Source: Atrichornis clamosus
Lineage: Eukaryota; Chordata; Aves; Passeriformes; Menuridae
Assembly (NCBI GenBank): GCA_013400975.1
Contig: WBMZ01010148.1
Location: forward strand, 31,001 to 95,000
Length of the DNA: 64,000 nucleotides
Reading direction: 5' to 3'
The notes beneath the pieces were generated by a model, which worked only from the letters and a program-made list of their open reading frames with translations, had not been told where the DNA came from and made no database searches. Below are positions 1 to 12,166 of the stretch, one piece after another. Position 1 is the first letter of the stretch. Every line of letters begins with the position of its first letter. Made by a program: the position numbers and the translations under genes.

Positions 1-3000
1 GGCCAGAAACTCCTGATTCGGGAAGGCGGCTGGGGAAGGGAAATATACTGGAAAAAGAGGGTAGAACTTTAAAAATAGAAATGCTGCTTAAATGCCATAT
101 ACTTGCTTGCAGTGTCAGTACATAAGGAAAACAGTAACAGGATCCAGTCGCATGGAGCCTCTTGCTAACTTGTTCCACCACTGCAGCCAGTACAAGGCAG
201 CAACTCTCCAACTTTTTTCCATCATCCTATTCCTATTGAAGAAAAAGAGCTCCAGCTCCTCCCTTCCCATCTGCTCCAACCGATATTAATATCAATCAGT
301 TATTAATGAAATACGATGACCTACAGCTACACCAGGCCTGACTGTGACGGTAGGAGAAGCTTGTTTTCAAACCTGAGGTTTATCAGGCATGGAAAGATCC
401 AGAGAACTGCAGGATGTATGGAAAGGTATGTACACTGGAGGGAGGGGAGCTGAGCAACAGCCATGAGGATGTAAAAGAAATGGGTGCTCTGTCTGACTGT
501 CAATTCCCAGGGCAGTTGTGCAGAAATGGGCTTCCTCCGAAATGGGTAAGCATGAACACAGAAGTTGCAAAGAGGGCACAAAACAAAAGCCCATGTGTTT
601 TTACAGATTCTGAAGGATTTTTGGGCCTTTCCAGGTGGACAAAGCTGCTTATCAGGAAAGCAACTTGAGAAAGGAGGAAGGAAGACTTCCCAGAAATCTG
701 AGATGGTCCTGCAGCCATCTGAAGTGTTCAAGCAATAAATCTGCAAAGTTACTTGCCAGCCAACCTAATCATCTGTCCATTATTTCAGTTATGGTCATTA
801 AACAACAAAACAGAACAAAACAAGCAGAGAGAGATAAGAAGGTAGAAATTTGAAGGGCAAAATCTGCCCTTGGAGCATATATAGCACAACCCTGGTCCCA
901 GATTCCAGAAGCCAGACCTTCTGTGTTGATCTCTGATAGCTGTACCCTTACAAGCTACCACTGCTGCTCAACTTCCCCACTGAGGTCTGGGCAAAGCACG
1001 GCTTTGCAGCAGCAGGCATGCAGTTCTCTCACCATCTCTTTCTTCCCAAATTTCATGTTGGCTTTAGGCACTGAGGAATCGCCCGGCCGGCAGCTCCAGG
1101 CGCCTCTCCCAGCGGAGCACGGCCCACCTCCCAAAAGGGCTTCTTGCTTCCGTTCAGTCTCGCAAGGCAAGTACCTTTGTTTCTCCTGGGTGGGACGAGG
1201 GGGAATTTAGACTCAGCCAGCAATCTCTCTTCTTTCTCAGCTCCCATCTGTCCTCACACCCCGCTCCACTCCACAGCTGCTCCCGGCAGAGCGGCAAGAT
1301 GCAGCTCTCAAGCTTGGAAGCCCGGATGCACCCGAGCTTCAGAGCTGCTTCATGTCTCTCCCACTCCTGCCTCCTCTACCTCCTCTCCTGCGACACTCTC
1401 TTCTCCTGGAGCAGCAGATGTAGAGGAGCGGTGGTAGGAGGCAGACACATTGGAGGGGAGCCCTGCTGCAGTTCTCCTCCGGCAGGCTCAGGAGCCGCAC
1501 AACGTGTGGAAACCGGCGAGGAGTGGAGCAATATGCAAAAGGAAAAAAAATAAAAAATAGTGCAAAGTGACAGCAGTGGGTAGTGCTGTTCCTCTGGGAG
1601 GAACAGAACAGGGGGAGGTGAGATGAACCAACTAGAGAATAGGAAAGGAACCAAAATGAAGAGGAGGAATAAAATGTAGAAGATGCAAAAAAGAGAAGCA
1701 GATGTTCTTGCAGCACTTATTCCCTCTGACATTCGTGCCCAACTCTTCCATCTTCCTCCAGAACTGGGAAATGAGCTGCTACATGCTTCCTCCCCATTGC
1801 CATCACCCTGACCCCGTGCCACACACAAAACGAGACAAAGCCAAGAGCCCCAACACTGTTTTTGGCACCACAGCAGGGAAGCTTGAGGACAGCTACAGGC
1901 AGGACACAGGGCTCTGCTATGGGACACAGCCAGGATGCAACAGCATCCCTGCTGTCCAGCCTTCTCAACCGCCTTGGATTCAAACAACCACCATCCTCAT
2001 CCCATCCTCTATTATTTCCTTGTTTCATTAAATAATCCTCCTCCATCCCCCCTGTACCCAGCTCCACAGGTGCAGCAGAGGGATGCTGTGAGCCCAGGGA
2101 GATGCTGCTGGTTGCCTGTACACAGCACCTCGCTTGTCTGCAGCAAATCTGCAAGGCTGGCTCCATCCAAGGGCTACCAGCCAGCTCATCAAGGAGGGGA
2201 GCTTCAACAGCAATCTTTCACTCAATAAAATGATCAGCTGGCCATGAAGGCTTTGCTTAGACACAGCAGACTGGTCTGGACAAGTGACTAATGGGTGATT
2301 CCCATGCTGGAAAAAGAGAAGGGACCTGAGGTCCACATGTATAAATCCTGGCTCACATCCTGTCCCTGATGTGACAGGGGCAGACTTGGAGCAGGGGAGC
2401 TGGCAACGTGCCTCATGCTGAAGCATCTCCTAGAATAGTTCAGTCATGAGGAAAGAAGATGAGTCTTTATTTTTCTTCCAGCAGGCTTAGTTTCTTTCCT
2501 CTGGAATAGATCCTGGCTACCAGTTAAGGAGATTCCCTCCAGAAAAAGGCACTGGAAACATAAACCCTTTCTTCCAAACCCACAGGGTGGAGCTGCCCGT
2601 GTCCCAGCTCAGCTGCACTTCATCCTCGTGGGCACTGAGGTTACTCCCGCCGGTGGGAGGACAAGAGGACTCGATGCTCCTGCCCTGCCATCCCACAGCC
2701 CATCCCATGGCTGGCAAGGTTCCCTGCCTGCTATCCCAGCTCTGCAGCAGCAAGGACCCAGCCTCACATGGGGGGAAAACAGGGTTTGCCTCCAAAACAA
2801 CCCATTTCCATTTTGTAATTTCTTCATTAAATCCACCAATTTCAGGAAAAGGTGAGCGAGGTATTGTCTTCAATACTTGGAGACGCTACAGGGATGAAGG
2901 GGGCAGGCAGCAAAGGGCAGCAGGGTAAGGGATCAATCTCTGAACCAAGGACAAGGGCTACAGAAATCACTTTTTTGGGGTAAAAATTATATCCTCAGGC

Positions 3001-3837
3001 GGCTACACTGTAAAAACACCTTCTGTCCCCTCTTTTAAAGAGTCACAGTCAGGACTCATCAAAGCCACTTAAAAAGTATCTGGCAAAAAGTTCCCAAACA
3101 TTAAAAATGGTTCTCTTTATTCTGGCATGCCAAGACTCACAGCATGTAGAGGTCTGTACCAGCAAGAAAGGAGGGATGGGCCAACACATCCTGGTAAAAC
3201 GAGAAAGGATACGAATCTTGGCTCCCTGCGCAAACTGAACCAGAACTGAACTGTGCCTGAGTGACAAAAAAAAAATCTTATGGGACTTCCAGCTCATTTC
3301 TGTAGGCTCGAGATCAGATTCTGAACTACTGTGTTTATCCAAAAGTGAACCAGACCTTTGAATATTTGGAGGAGCATTCACTGCTGAGCCGCGTTTTTCT
3401 TGGATGTCAAAGGCACGGGAAGTTCTCATATTTTTTAATAGAGAAGAGAAGAGGGATAAGGTGGGGGGGGAGAAGGAAGAGGGCCTTTTTGTTGCTACAA
3501 CATAAATAGTATATTGCATACAGCTGCTTGCGCGCTTCCCTGTGTGGTCAACAAAACAGGGAACATATTTTAAGCTTGTTTTCCAAAACACTGCATGACA
3601 AACTTGTACTCAGAGGCCCATGAAATACAGCCCCTGACTGTGGACATCTCACCACGCTCCATCAGACACTCGCCGCTGTTGGGTGAATGAAGAAAGCAAA
3701 ACATTGGGACAGCCCAAAACATGAAAAACTGAAGCTGCAAATCACATCTCTGCACTTCTATGGCACAACCTAATTTAGAACAGCTTCTAAAAGCCTTAAT
3801 TTTAACAGATTCTGGTAAAGCAAAAATAGGCAAGGTT
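1..3837. other. Anonymous non-coding stretch
   Basis: No gene or recognisable transposon is seen. Open frames occur on both strands but overlap one another, and none resembles a known protein. About 1590-1700 is purine-rich, and 3429-3485 is a purine-rich tract with a run of G. Several sub-regions (about 1080-1340 and 2580-2780) are richer in GC than the surrounding sequence, which by itself explains the longer chance frames there. Confidence 0.6.
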
Positions 3838-4380
3838 CAGATGGAGGCGACAAAAATGATTAGAGGCCTCAGCAGATAGGAGGCAAGATTGATAAGGGTG
3901 GGAGTGTTTAGTTTAGCAAGAGATGAGTAAGAAGGGAGATGATAAAAGTACACAAATTGTGACTTGGCCTGAGAAGGTACATCTGGTGCTTTTGCCATTT
4001 CTCATAATGCAAGAGAGAGGGGACATTGAATGAAGTCAGGAAGCAACAACCACCAAAAAAAAATTAAAGCCGATAAAAGGATTTTTTTTTTTCTTTCTTA
4101 ATACACAACTCATAATTACTCTCTGGAACTTACTGTCACAAGATATCACCGTGCCAAGAGCATGGGAAGGATGCAAAGAAAGGATCAGACACTTGCACAG
4201 ATAGTCATGAAAGCATTCACAGCTACCTTTGGAAAGATAATAGAAATCAAGGTTCAAATGTTTATGCTTCAGGACACGAACCAACTGGTTAATTGCTGGA
4301 GGCTGGGAGGAAACTTTCCCCCATGGACAGGTCCTCCAAGTGTCCTTCACGAGTTTCTGCCCAAGGACTCCAGCCAGGGC
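3838..4380 (+). mobile_element. Ancient CR1 (LINE) 3' fragment
   Basis: This is a diverged, 5'-truncated copy of a chicken-repeat-1 type LINE in forward orientation. Landmarks of the CR1 3' region appear in the correct order: a GGCGACAAAAATGATTAGAG block (3846-3865), TTTAGTTTAGCAAGAGATGA near 3908, GATGATAAAAGTACACAAA near 3939, CATAATGCAAGAGAGAGG near 4003, ACACAACTCATAATTACTCT near 4104 leading into CTCTGGAACTTACTGTCACA, AAAGGATCAGACA near 4179, and a terminal block from about 4265 to 4345 with ATGCTTCAGGACACGAACCA and GCTGGAGGCTGGGAGGAAAC. The type resembles old CR1 subfamilies shared with turtles and crocodilians rather than young avian ones. It is full of substitutions and small indels, has a poly-T expansion at about 4082-4093, and has no coding capacity. 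Confidence 0.88.
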
Positions 4381-4782
4381 TGGAGAGATCCCTGTCCAAC
4401 AGGATGCAATTGTCACTGCTCCTCTGGCTCCTCAGGTACCTCCATCCCTCACCACTGAACACAAAGCCCATTCCTCAGCCCATCCTGAGCCTTCTCAACC
4501 CTCAGGGAGCTGCTGGGCAAGGGGGGCCAGCCATGTCCCCCAGCCCAGCCCCCGCCCATGTCACCTGGCCCCAAGCTGCTCATTTCCTCTTTCTTCTTCG
4601 TATCACATTTAAGTTTCAGGTCCTTATTTTGCCAGCCCTTCCTCTCCCTGCTATTCCTGGACCCACCAGCGGCGCACAAACTCGAACACAACTTCAAGAT
4701 GTCAGGCAAATTTTCCTTTTTTCCATCTGAAGCCATTCCTCAGAGGAAACCTACATCCCTGAGGAGCAGGGGGACCCTCCTG
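4381..4782. other. Anonymous pyrimidine-rich stretch
   Basis: This stretch is C/T-rich on the plus strand, especially 4480-4680. It follows the old CR1 relic directly. No gene or repeat is recognised. Confidence 0.5.
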
Positions 4783-4872
4783 CCGATCGGGCACCTGCGG
4801 GGCAGCGGCAGTCAGGCGCTATTACGGACCGCGGAGCTCATCAACGCGCTGGAACTGACATGCGACTCGGGG
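4783..4872. promoter_or_regulatory. CpG-dense patch
   Basis: About 12 CpG dinucleotides fall in roughly 90 bp, including a CCGCGG and an ACGCGC. The flanks are almost CpG-free. CpG is normally depleted in methylated vertebrate DNA, so retention hints at a hypomethylated or constrained element. No TATA box, start site or gene can be tied to it. One plus-strand frame stays open across it but is not recognised as protein. Confidence 0.3.
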
Positions 4873-7800
4873 AGACAAAGAGAGATTTTGAAAGCAAGTC
4901 AGTCTATTAAATTTATACCTACCTGCACAATGTGAAGCAAACCACATCTCGGTTTCCTTTCATGTGCATGACAGTCTTAACTTGTTTCTTTGAATCCCAT
5001 AAAAGAAGCTAAAGCATGCAACATGCTTCCCGGAGATGAGGCAAACCTGTATTTTACTTCCTGACAGTGATTTAGTTTATAGGGTGGTTGTTTTGGTTTT
5101 TTTTTTTTCAGGGAAGATAATGAGCATTGTCCAAAGGTGGAATTATAAAGGAAATACTACACGCTACATGCTAGACACCTGGCATTTAAAAGAGAATCCC
5201 ATAAATTGACACTGTCTGTAACGGACCAAGCACAGCTGCAACCCCTCGCGCTGCACAGACACCAGCACTGGAGCCTGGAAGATCCCAGCCTCACTTGCCA
5301 AGGTTTTCTTTGGAAATCAGCACCCTTGTGAAAATTCAGAGTGCCTCTCATTCAGTCAGTCACACCCCAAGTAGCACCAGAGAGACGACCGGGGCCCTAG
5401 GACTACACAATAAATCCAGCAAATCCAAAGGGCCGAAGCAGTAATCCATGGAAACGTTCCACGCAAGGCAGGGGTTTAAGTGCCTTTAATTCCCAGCTGC
5501 AAGCCCAACAAGCTGCCAGAAGGCGGAGACCACTGAACACAAGGGGTTAATGGCCTTGCTAAAGAAAATGATACACATAATTTCCTTTTATCATAAAACA
5601 ATACGTTTATTATTTTCTGTGTATCTGTTAAAGGGCATGGCCTTCTGAGTGGAAAACAAAACACAGCTTGGTCACATGTTTATTTGCTTCAGCTACTCCC
5701 TTTCCCTTCTGATAAATAATCAAACATGCCATCCAGAAAAAACAAAACCAGTGAGCTGGGAAATTTGATGGTCATCAAATAGACTAAGATACCAAGAAAA
5801 GCAGCCCACTGTTCCCACAGAGAGTTTTCTGCCCCACACCTACACTAACATCTGAGTAAATAACTTCAGTCACTCTTTCCATTTTCCCCATGCAATTACT
5901 CCTACTGTTAAACAAATTGTCCTTAAGGCAGTTGCAAACACCATTTTTTTTTCCTGCAAAGTAGAACAACTTCTGAACATTAAAAAGCCAGACTAGCAAT
6001 ATATTTTCAAAATATGTTTGTTGTACTTGCGGTTTGGCTGAACACACAGCTTGATTTCTCTCTCTCTCACTCTTTTCTAGGAAGATGGGGGTTTACGGTT
6101 TAAAATTTTAAAGTGTATTTGGATCTTGGAGAGGCAGGAAAAGCCTCAAGGAGGATGGGTTTTCTCCATAGGGCAGGCAGCATATTTTCCATTTTCTCTT
6201 ATGTTTCACACTATATGAGCACCACAAATGCTTGCCAAAAAAAAAGTTACCTGCTATTTCAGTGGACTTCTGAGGGGGGGAGAAACCACCGAGAAATATC
6301 AAGCAGTTTTTTAAGTCACTCGAACAGAGAGGGAAAAATCCAGCATCCGTGTTGTGACACAGATTACCCGGAGGATCTACACTGTCTTCCAACAACCCCT
6401 GAAGACCATTCATACAACAATCATTAATACTGAAAAACTGCAGAGAAAACCCCTCACGTGAGAAGTTAACAACCATTACCCGGCGTGAGCACGCTTTCCC
6501 TTTCCTTTTGTAGTACCACAGGTCTAAACAATAGTCATATGAATGAGATAATAGCCATGCTTGTCTCAGCAGCCTGATTTTTATTAGCATGAAATTGGTA
6601 CAAATATTAGCGAGGCTGGTTCGCATGCGGTGCCAGAGCCACGATACAAACAATTTGTAGAAAACCAAAAAGAGACTCGGTGGGTTTGCGCCACTTTTGC
6701 TGCCTGAACAGCAGACACATATCCCTTTTTTTTTGGAGGGGGGGGTTGTTGTTTAGGCATTTTTGGCACTTGTGCGAGGAGAAGCTGCAGCATCCGGCGA
6801 GCAGCAGGGACGGTGGCACACAGCTGCCCCCGTGCCAGAGGGACATCGCAAGGCGAGGGGCGCCCCGAAAGAGGACTCACTCCTCACCACGGTTCTCCAA
6901 AGCCATGCCAGAACACCCACCCTTCTCAACACAACAGTAAATAACCTGAACTGGCTGCTTTTGCTTCAAACCAAAGCAATTCCCCTCTCCTGTGCTCCAA
7001 GCTGCCTGCGCCAGGCAGCGCATTAAAAGTTCAGCCCTGCCTGCACGCTCCTTTCCTCTGAGCGCTCGCAGAGAAAATGAAGAGTTTAACAGAGTGAGCT
7101 CTTACTGTCTGCCTTTAGATTTCCGTCTTCGCGCTGGAGATGTTTCTGGCTGTTTCTGTGAAGCGGGGGCTGAAGAATGGTAAAAAGATGTTTGAATAAA
7201 CAGGAAGTGCTGTGCAGCCGGAGCACAGGCTGGAGGGAGACACTGGAGCACTGCCCTTCGCGGCAGCCACCGGGCTCTGCCTCCACAGTAGCAACCTCTG
7301 CTCTTACTAAATGACAAAGAAACCACAAAGCATTCCTTCCCTAATTCTTCCCTTGCAAAGTGGTGAGATCAGCTGGAGCTCACAGGTAATCTCAAAGTTG
7401 GGTTTAGCACTACACCAGGCACAAAAATCCAGCGATTCTGCACTATTAAACTCCCCACTCTGTTAGCAGGAACAGGCAGAACTAATTATGTCCCCAACTA
7501 AACCAAACAGTGGCAAGAAGCACACCTCGCTTCTGTATCTAGGCAAATTCGGATTTGCACAGAAGTCCAGCCAAGCTTGACGTTCCTACCCTTGACAGTG
7601 CTGTGACTTGCTCTGGAAAGCGGCTCGGGAGGCTGGCCGGGCTGCAGAGCTGTTTTCTCTAACTGCGTGAACTGAAATATAAACAACCACCCAAAAAATA
7701 CAACTTGTCTCAGGCGCAGGGACTTGCATCCAGCATCTCCCGAAAGCAGAACTTCAGCGTTCCGGCAGATGCCACCCCTCCTTCGTTGTCTCCTTCCCCT

Positions 7801-9096
7801 CCCTAAAACAAAGTACCTATTTAACTGGAGATGACTAACTAACCGTCTCCCCACCCAATTATCAAAGCCCTGTCTGCTGTCATATTGGCGACATGACACA
7901 GATATTGTCAAGAAAAAGTAAACTGGGGCTGGCACTCAAAGGCAGCTCGTGAAGAGATGAGCAGTCGAACAGCCATATTCAATAAAAAAGAGGAACAGGA
8001 TTCCTTTAGAAAATGTATTGCTGTTGTGGCAACGTGCTGCTGCCACTGAAGGGACTGATTTGTTATTTAGCGTGTAGTCTTGGACTGTCTGTCATTCTGG
8101 GTGCTAATGCTCTGCTAAAATAACTCATTGGGAGCTGTCAGTGGGATGTTTACATAGGCCCCCAATCTTTTCTTCATACAAGGAAATTTTTTACTGGAAT
8201 TCATCTTCTTTTGATCTCACATTCAAAGCAACAGCAGCTTGATAGACATGCAAGTCTGAAAGCAAATCCAGACGCTGAAGATAAACCGCCAGAGTATGAC
8301 AGGCAGGAGCATCTAAAGCTTATAAAAATGAAGAGAACAGCATGTCGTCTGAGTATTACAATAGCAGAAATCAAGAGACATATTAGGTGGAACTGATCAG
8401 CCACAAAAACAGTTCAAAAGGCAGATCATAGAAACAGAAGACTAAGCTAGAAAAAAAATAAAATTGGAAAGATCTGCTTTACAGAGGCATCACCTCCTTT
8501 CTGAGTACCGCAGCGTTTCCGCTCCAGCATGTAAACTTAAGGGGAAAAAAAGAACAGGGCTTGTGCCATCTCTACTAACTCAGCAGTTCTTACCTTCAAC
8601 TCACCAATTAATTTGCCGAGTGTACGTTTCAATTACGCGTTATTCAAAGTGAAATAAAAATAGGACACTGTGCCACTCAGGTCTATAGCCCAGCCCTCCC
8701 CAGCACGACAGGGATGGGGAATCGGTGCCCCTTCGTTAGGAAACGGGGGAATCACTTCCCCCCGCAAGGCGCAAAAGGAGCCCTGGCCTCAGCCCCTGCC
8801 ACCATTTTAGCTTGTTCACCTTTTAAAGGGCTGAGTCTTCGGATGCTCCTGAGCTCTGCCTCTGCCACCGGTGCAGAAATATTAGTTCAGAAGGTAATTT
8901 TATTTAAATTGAATTACGTGTGCCACAGAGTCCACAGCTATGTTCCAAAGGCGACACTTGCCGGGAAACAATTGCTGAAACTTTCTCTAGAAACCCATAC
9001 ATTTTTAATTTTTCTTCCCCAAATAAGCTTCTTATTCTAATTGAAGTCAGCAAATATAATGAAAAAGTAATTCTCAAACAATTTTGTACTTAGAGC
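4873..9096. other. Repeat-poor stretch, candidate conserved non-coding sequence
   Basis: No gene or recognisable transposon is seen over about 4.2 kb. A (CT)n run at 6057-6068 leads into a pyrimidine tract ending in TAG at 6080. A small CpG cluster of about 9 CpGs lies at 6794-6892. The portions about 5480-5640, 6500-6650 and 7840-8400 are free of low-complexity sequence and rich in TAAT-, ATTA- and TGACA-type cores. That is the usual look of vertebrate conserved non-coding elements, but conservation itself cannot be seen here. Confidence 0.35.
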
Positions 9097-9112
9097 TGTT
9101 TGTTAACAAACA
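9097..9112. promoter_or_regulatory. 16-bp perfect palindrome of two forkhead-type sites
   Basis: TGTTTGTTAACAAACA is a perfect inverted repeat. Each half reads as a forkhead (FOX) type TGTTTGTT core, and the centre GTTAAC also resembles half of an HNF1-type site. A perfect 16-bp palindrome is expected about once in a window of this size, so the motif content rather than the symmetry is what suggests function. Confidence 0.3.
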
Positions 9113-10043
9113 CTGAACGAGCAGCAGTGTTAGGTTAAAGGGCAGCAGGATTCCACATTATAATTTAGCCTGCGGTTATTTCTGATTAAGAACACCCTCC
9201 GGGACGGCAAAGCAAGATCTTCTTTTGCAGCAGGCATAGCTTTTAAAATTAGCCTCTCCTCAATAATAAAACCAACAGGAAAACTGTGGATTTAAAACTG
9301 TATTAACCAATTTGAAGTGGTGCAATCAGTTTATGTGTCACTTTCTGCAAACCACTGTTCCCTGCCGTAGTCAAGTTTCAAATGTAAAAATGCTGCCTGG
9401 ATTCTGAAACTGTTGTAAGAAAGTCACCTTCTGTCATGCTTATGTAGCTATCTAATGTGCTAAAGGCTGATTATTTATCTTTAAACTGTACTAGTTTAAT
9501 CTTTTAAGGTCACCACTAATCTGCTCCAACCTTTTAAAAAATAGCAGCTTTCAAGACTTACTGCTGGAATCACTAAACTCTGAGCTGAATGTCATTGTAA
9601 GGGATACATTAGCCAGACTGAGTGTAGTTTTACAATGTAAACACCAAATATAAATCCCCACCTCAATGAGAAGAAAAATATGATCTCCATGCCAGGAGAA
9701 ATACCAGTAAATAAGACCAACACCGTATTATTTCACACAAATATCGTTCCAAATCATGTTACTATTTCGCTCTCCTCCCCTTCCTTTCCCAGTGCAAAAC
9801 TTGGGTGTAATTTAAAGGATCATTTGGTGTCTTTTCTTTATCTTTCCCCTTTCTCAGCAGCAACTTTGCATGCCTGCTGTGAAGCCTCCTGACTGCATTT
9901 GGAAGTTGTTGCAAAGTCCAAAACCCCCTCACAGGTTATTCGTGTGCATGTGCTGCACAGCGGCCTTTTAAACTCTTCTTTTTCCTTTTCCCCTAGACTT
10001 CTTCTGGACTTGAATGTCACAGTAGACCTTGAATGTGAAATGC
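9113..10043. other. Anonymous AT-rich stretch
   Basis: No gene or repeat is recognised. TTAAA- and ATTA-type motifs are frequent, and 9820-10000 is pyrimidine-rich on the plus strand. Confidence 0.5.
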
Positions 10044-10073
10044 CTTCAAGCTAATTGCTTTAATTGCTTGAAG
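10044..10073. promoter_or_regulatory. 30-bp dyad containing paired homeodomain-type motifs
   Basis: CTTCAAGC and its complement GCTTGAAG bracket a core holding CTAATTGC and TTAATTGC. The result is a nearly symmetric 30-bp element with two TAATTG homeodomain-type cores 10 bp apart, about one helical turn. Binding is inferred from motif resemblance only. Confidence 0.3.
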
Positions 10074-11819
10074 ATGTGCAGGCAGGTGAAACCTGATCCC
10101 CCTGGCCATTGTAGAGACCAGGAACAACACAGGAATGTTTACATAGTGGTTTGAGTTTAATAGACAGTAGAGCTGAGTTTCAGACAGCTAGCAAAAACAC
10201 AGCTAATAGGTGACCTCTTAATGTAGTCCTCCTTTTTAAAAACAAAATACAATTTCGTTTTATATAAGGCAATGTCCCTAAATGCCAAGGTTATCTGCTT
10301 GACTTTTTGAGTGAGCATGCACTGCGTTGCACCTGACATTTATACCAGAAACTCTATCCTGAATGCATTTCCCTCTACCTTAAAACAAAAAGCACTTTAT
10401 GTGTCAGTCACCTTACAAACAGATTAGAGCTGGATGGGGTTTCCTCGTAAGTGCAGTCATTTTAATTTAAAATTGAGTGGTTTTCACCACTGTCATACTC
10501 CTTTCCCCTCATCCCCTGGGCACTCCTACCCTCTGGTGGGCACTGGCACAAGCCCTCGGAGGGCTCCTCTGGAAAGGCCAAGTATTTCTACCGCTTTTTC
10601 AGAGCTTCCAGTACATTTGCACCACTGTGAAGACACAAACTGGCTGCGACGCACTTTTTCAAAGGCACAGTTTGGTTTCACACACGGCACAAATTCAGCA
10701 TCTCCTCCTCAGGCAAAACTCCTCCTGACTGAGAATTGCAGCATTCGGGGTCACTGACGATCAGGTTTGCTTTCCAAGAATCGTGAGGTAAGTAAAACAC
10801 ACTTGAAACCAGCCAAAGACTGGGTGAGCGGGTACAGCACAAGTGTAGAAAGCAAAATCTGAATTTGGCAGCAGTGGTAGCATAAAGGTATTTACTGTAG
10901 GTCTAGTCCAAAAAACAAACACTGCGAACAGGTAATACCTAATAATCACTTTCCTGGCGCAGGCACTTCAAGTTTTGTTGCCAGTCCTAAAAAAATTGTT
11001 AAAATCACTTGTACTGAGTGAGCATCAGCAGAGAAATTACATGTATTGTATCCCACACAAATAGGAATACATAAAATAACATTTATGGAGGAAGAAAAAA
11101 GGGATGGCAATCTGAGACATAAGAGTGCAAAAAGCACAAATACACTGAGGCAGAGGAGATGGGGCCAAACTAATGTGTATTTGGTACACAACAAGAAAGG
11201 AAAACAATTCCCAGCCCCACAGCCCTGCAAATAAAGGGCATTTCCAGTCTGATTCTGGCAATTCCACTCAGAAAGTTCGAAATTCTCTAGCACTTCATGC
11301 TGGAACTACCGACCCCCAGACAGAAGCAAACAGAAGCAGGAGGGAGGCTGTTCCAGCCGCTCTGGATGCAACCGTGGCTCCCAGAAAGACAATGGATGCT
11401 GGCTGCTCTGCTCTACCTTGCCTGTTATTCCCAATCCTCTGAAGCAAATGAGTAACTCATCTTAAATAATACAGAACAAAGGGAACAATAGGAGCTGGAA
11501 AGAAAGCTGGGATACTTGGGAACACGGCTCTTTCTTTTGAGAGAGAATCTCACTGGCATACACATAGACACTGAGTTATAGAATCAAAGAAGTTGCTGTC
11601 CCGTGTCCCCCCCCCATCACCTCTTAAAAAGCTCAAATTCCAGCCACTGTGGGGTTTTAAAAGATTTTTTTCCGTACGGCCTGAAAGATTAAGAAAAAAA
11701 AGAGAAAGTTCAGAATAGGGAGAAAAAAAAAAAAATAAAACAGTGTCAATTTAAAGATTTAGTATAAACTAGTCCAAGCCTGTGGGAGGAACGCTAAGTG
11801 GAAAAAGTAAACACGGTCC
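10074..11819. other. Anonymous non-coding stretch
   Basis: No gene or confident repeat is seen. 11690-11740 is very A-rich, with a 14-base A run at 11722-11735. The longest open frames here are about 115 codons and lack recognisable features. Confidence 0.5.
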
Positions 11820-11905
11820 CCCCAAGAAGTTCCCCTGGAAGCCGAGCAGGCAGCCAGTGCCTGGTACCCGCTGCCCCGCGCCCGGGGAGGTCAGCCCAGC
11901 TATGC

Positions 11906-11926
11906 TAAACTGACAGGTTCAGTTTA
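11906..11926. repeat. Short perfect inverted repeat (8-bp arms, 5-nt loop)
   Basis: TAAACTGA and TCAGTTTA flank CAGGT. The sequence lies in a GC-richer segment (11820-12150) and could be a dimeric protein-binding site or simply chance. Confidence 0.35.
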
Positions 11927-12061
11927 CAGCAGGCCAGCACTTTGTTTGGATATACTGGCCTTGCTCACCGCCAGCTTAACAACAGATGGCTCGAAAACTT
12001 TCATTATGTTGCAGAGGGCTGAACTGCAAACAATCGGGAAAACTGTGAAAAGTTTAACTCC

Positions 12062-12152
12062 CTGCGAGCCGGGCGGGGAAGCGCTGCCCTCGCCAGCCGG
12101 CGTCTCCTCCCGCCCCGGCCATGGGCGCCTTTAAATTAATTAAAGCGGGCTG
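12062..12152. promoter_or_regulatory. CpG-dense patch bordering homeodomain-type motifs
   Basis: About 11 CpGs occur in 90 bp. Next comes an AT-rich run with TTAATTAA (12136-12143) and the 12-bp palindrome ATGATTAATCAT (12155-12166), a GATTA/TAATC pair of the kind bound by paired-class (PITX/OTX-like) or HNF1-like factors. The juxtaposition is enhancer-like. It is too short for a conventional CpG-island promoter, and no transcript can be assigned. Confidence 0.33.
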
Positions 12153-12166
12153 GGATGATTAATCAT

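Noticed and set aside
1376..1987. Minus-strand open frame of about 203 codons
   Set aside because: It lies in a stop-poor segment with other open frames overlapping on both strands. The encoded sequence is low-complexity Ser/Phe/Leu/Cys-rich and matches no family I know.
8211..8396. Short plus-strand frame with charged, protein-like composition
   Set aside because: It is only about 61 codons in a stretch that looks more like conserved non-coding sequence, and the opposite strand is also open.
11276..11290. tRNA B-box-like GTTCGAAATTC
   Set aside because: No matching A box or cloverleaf can be drawn around it.
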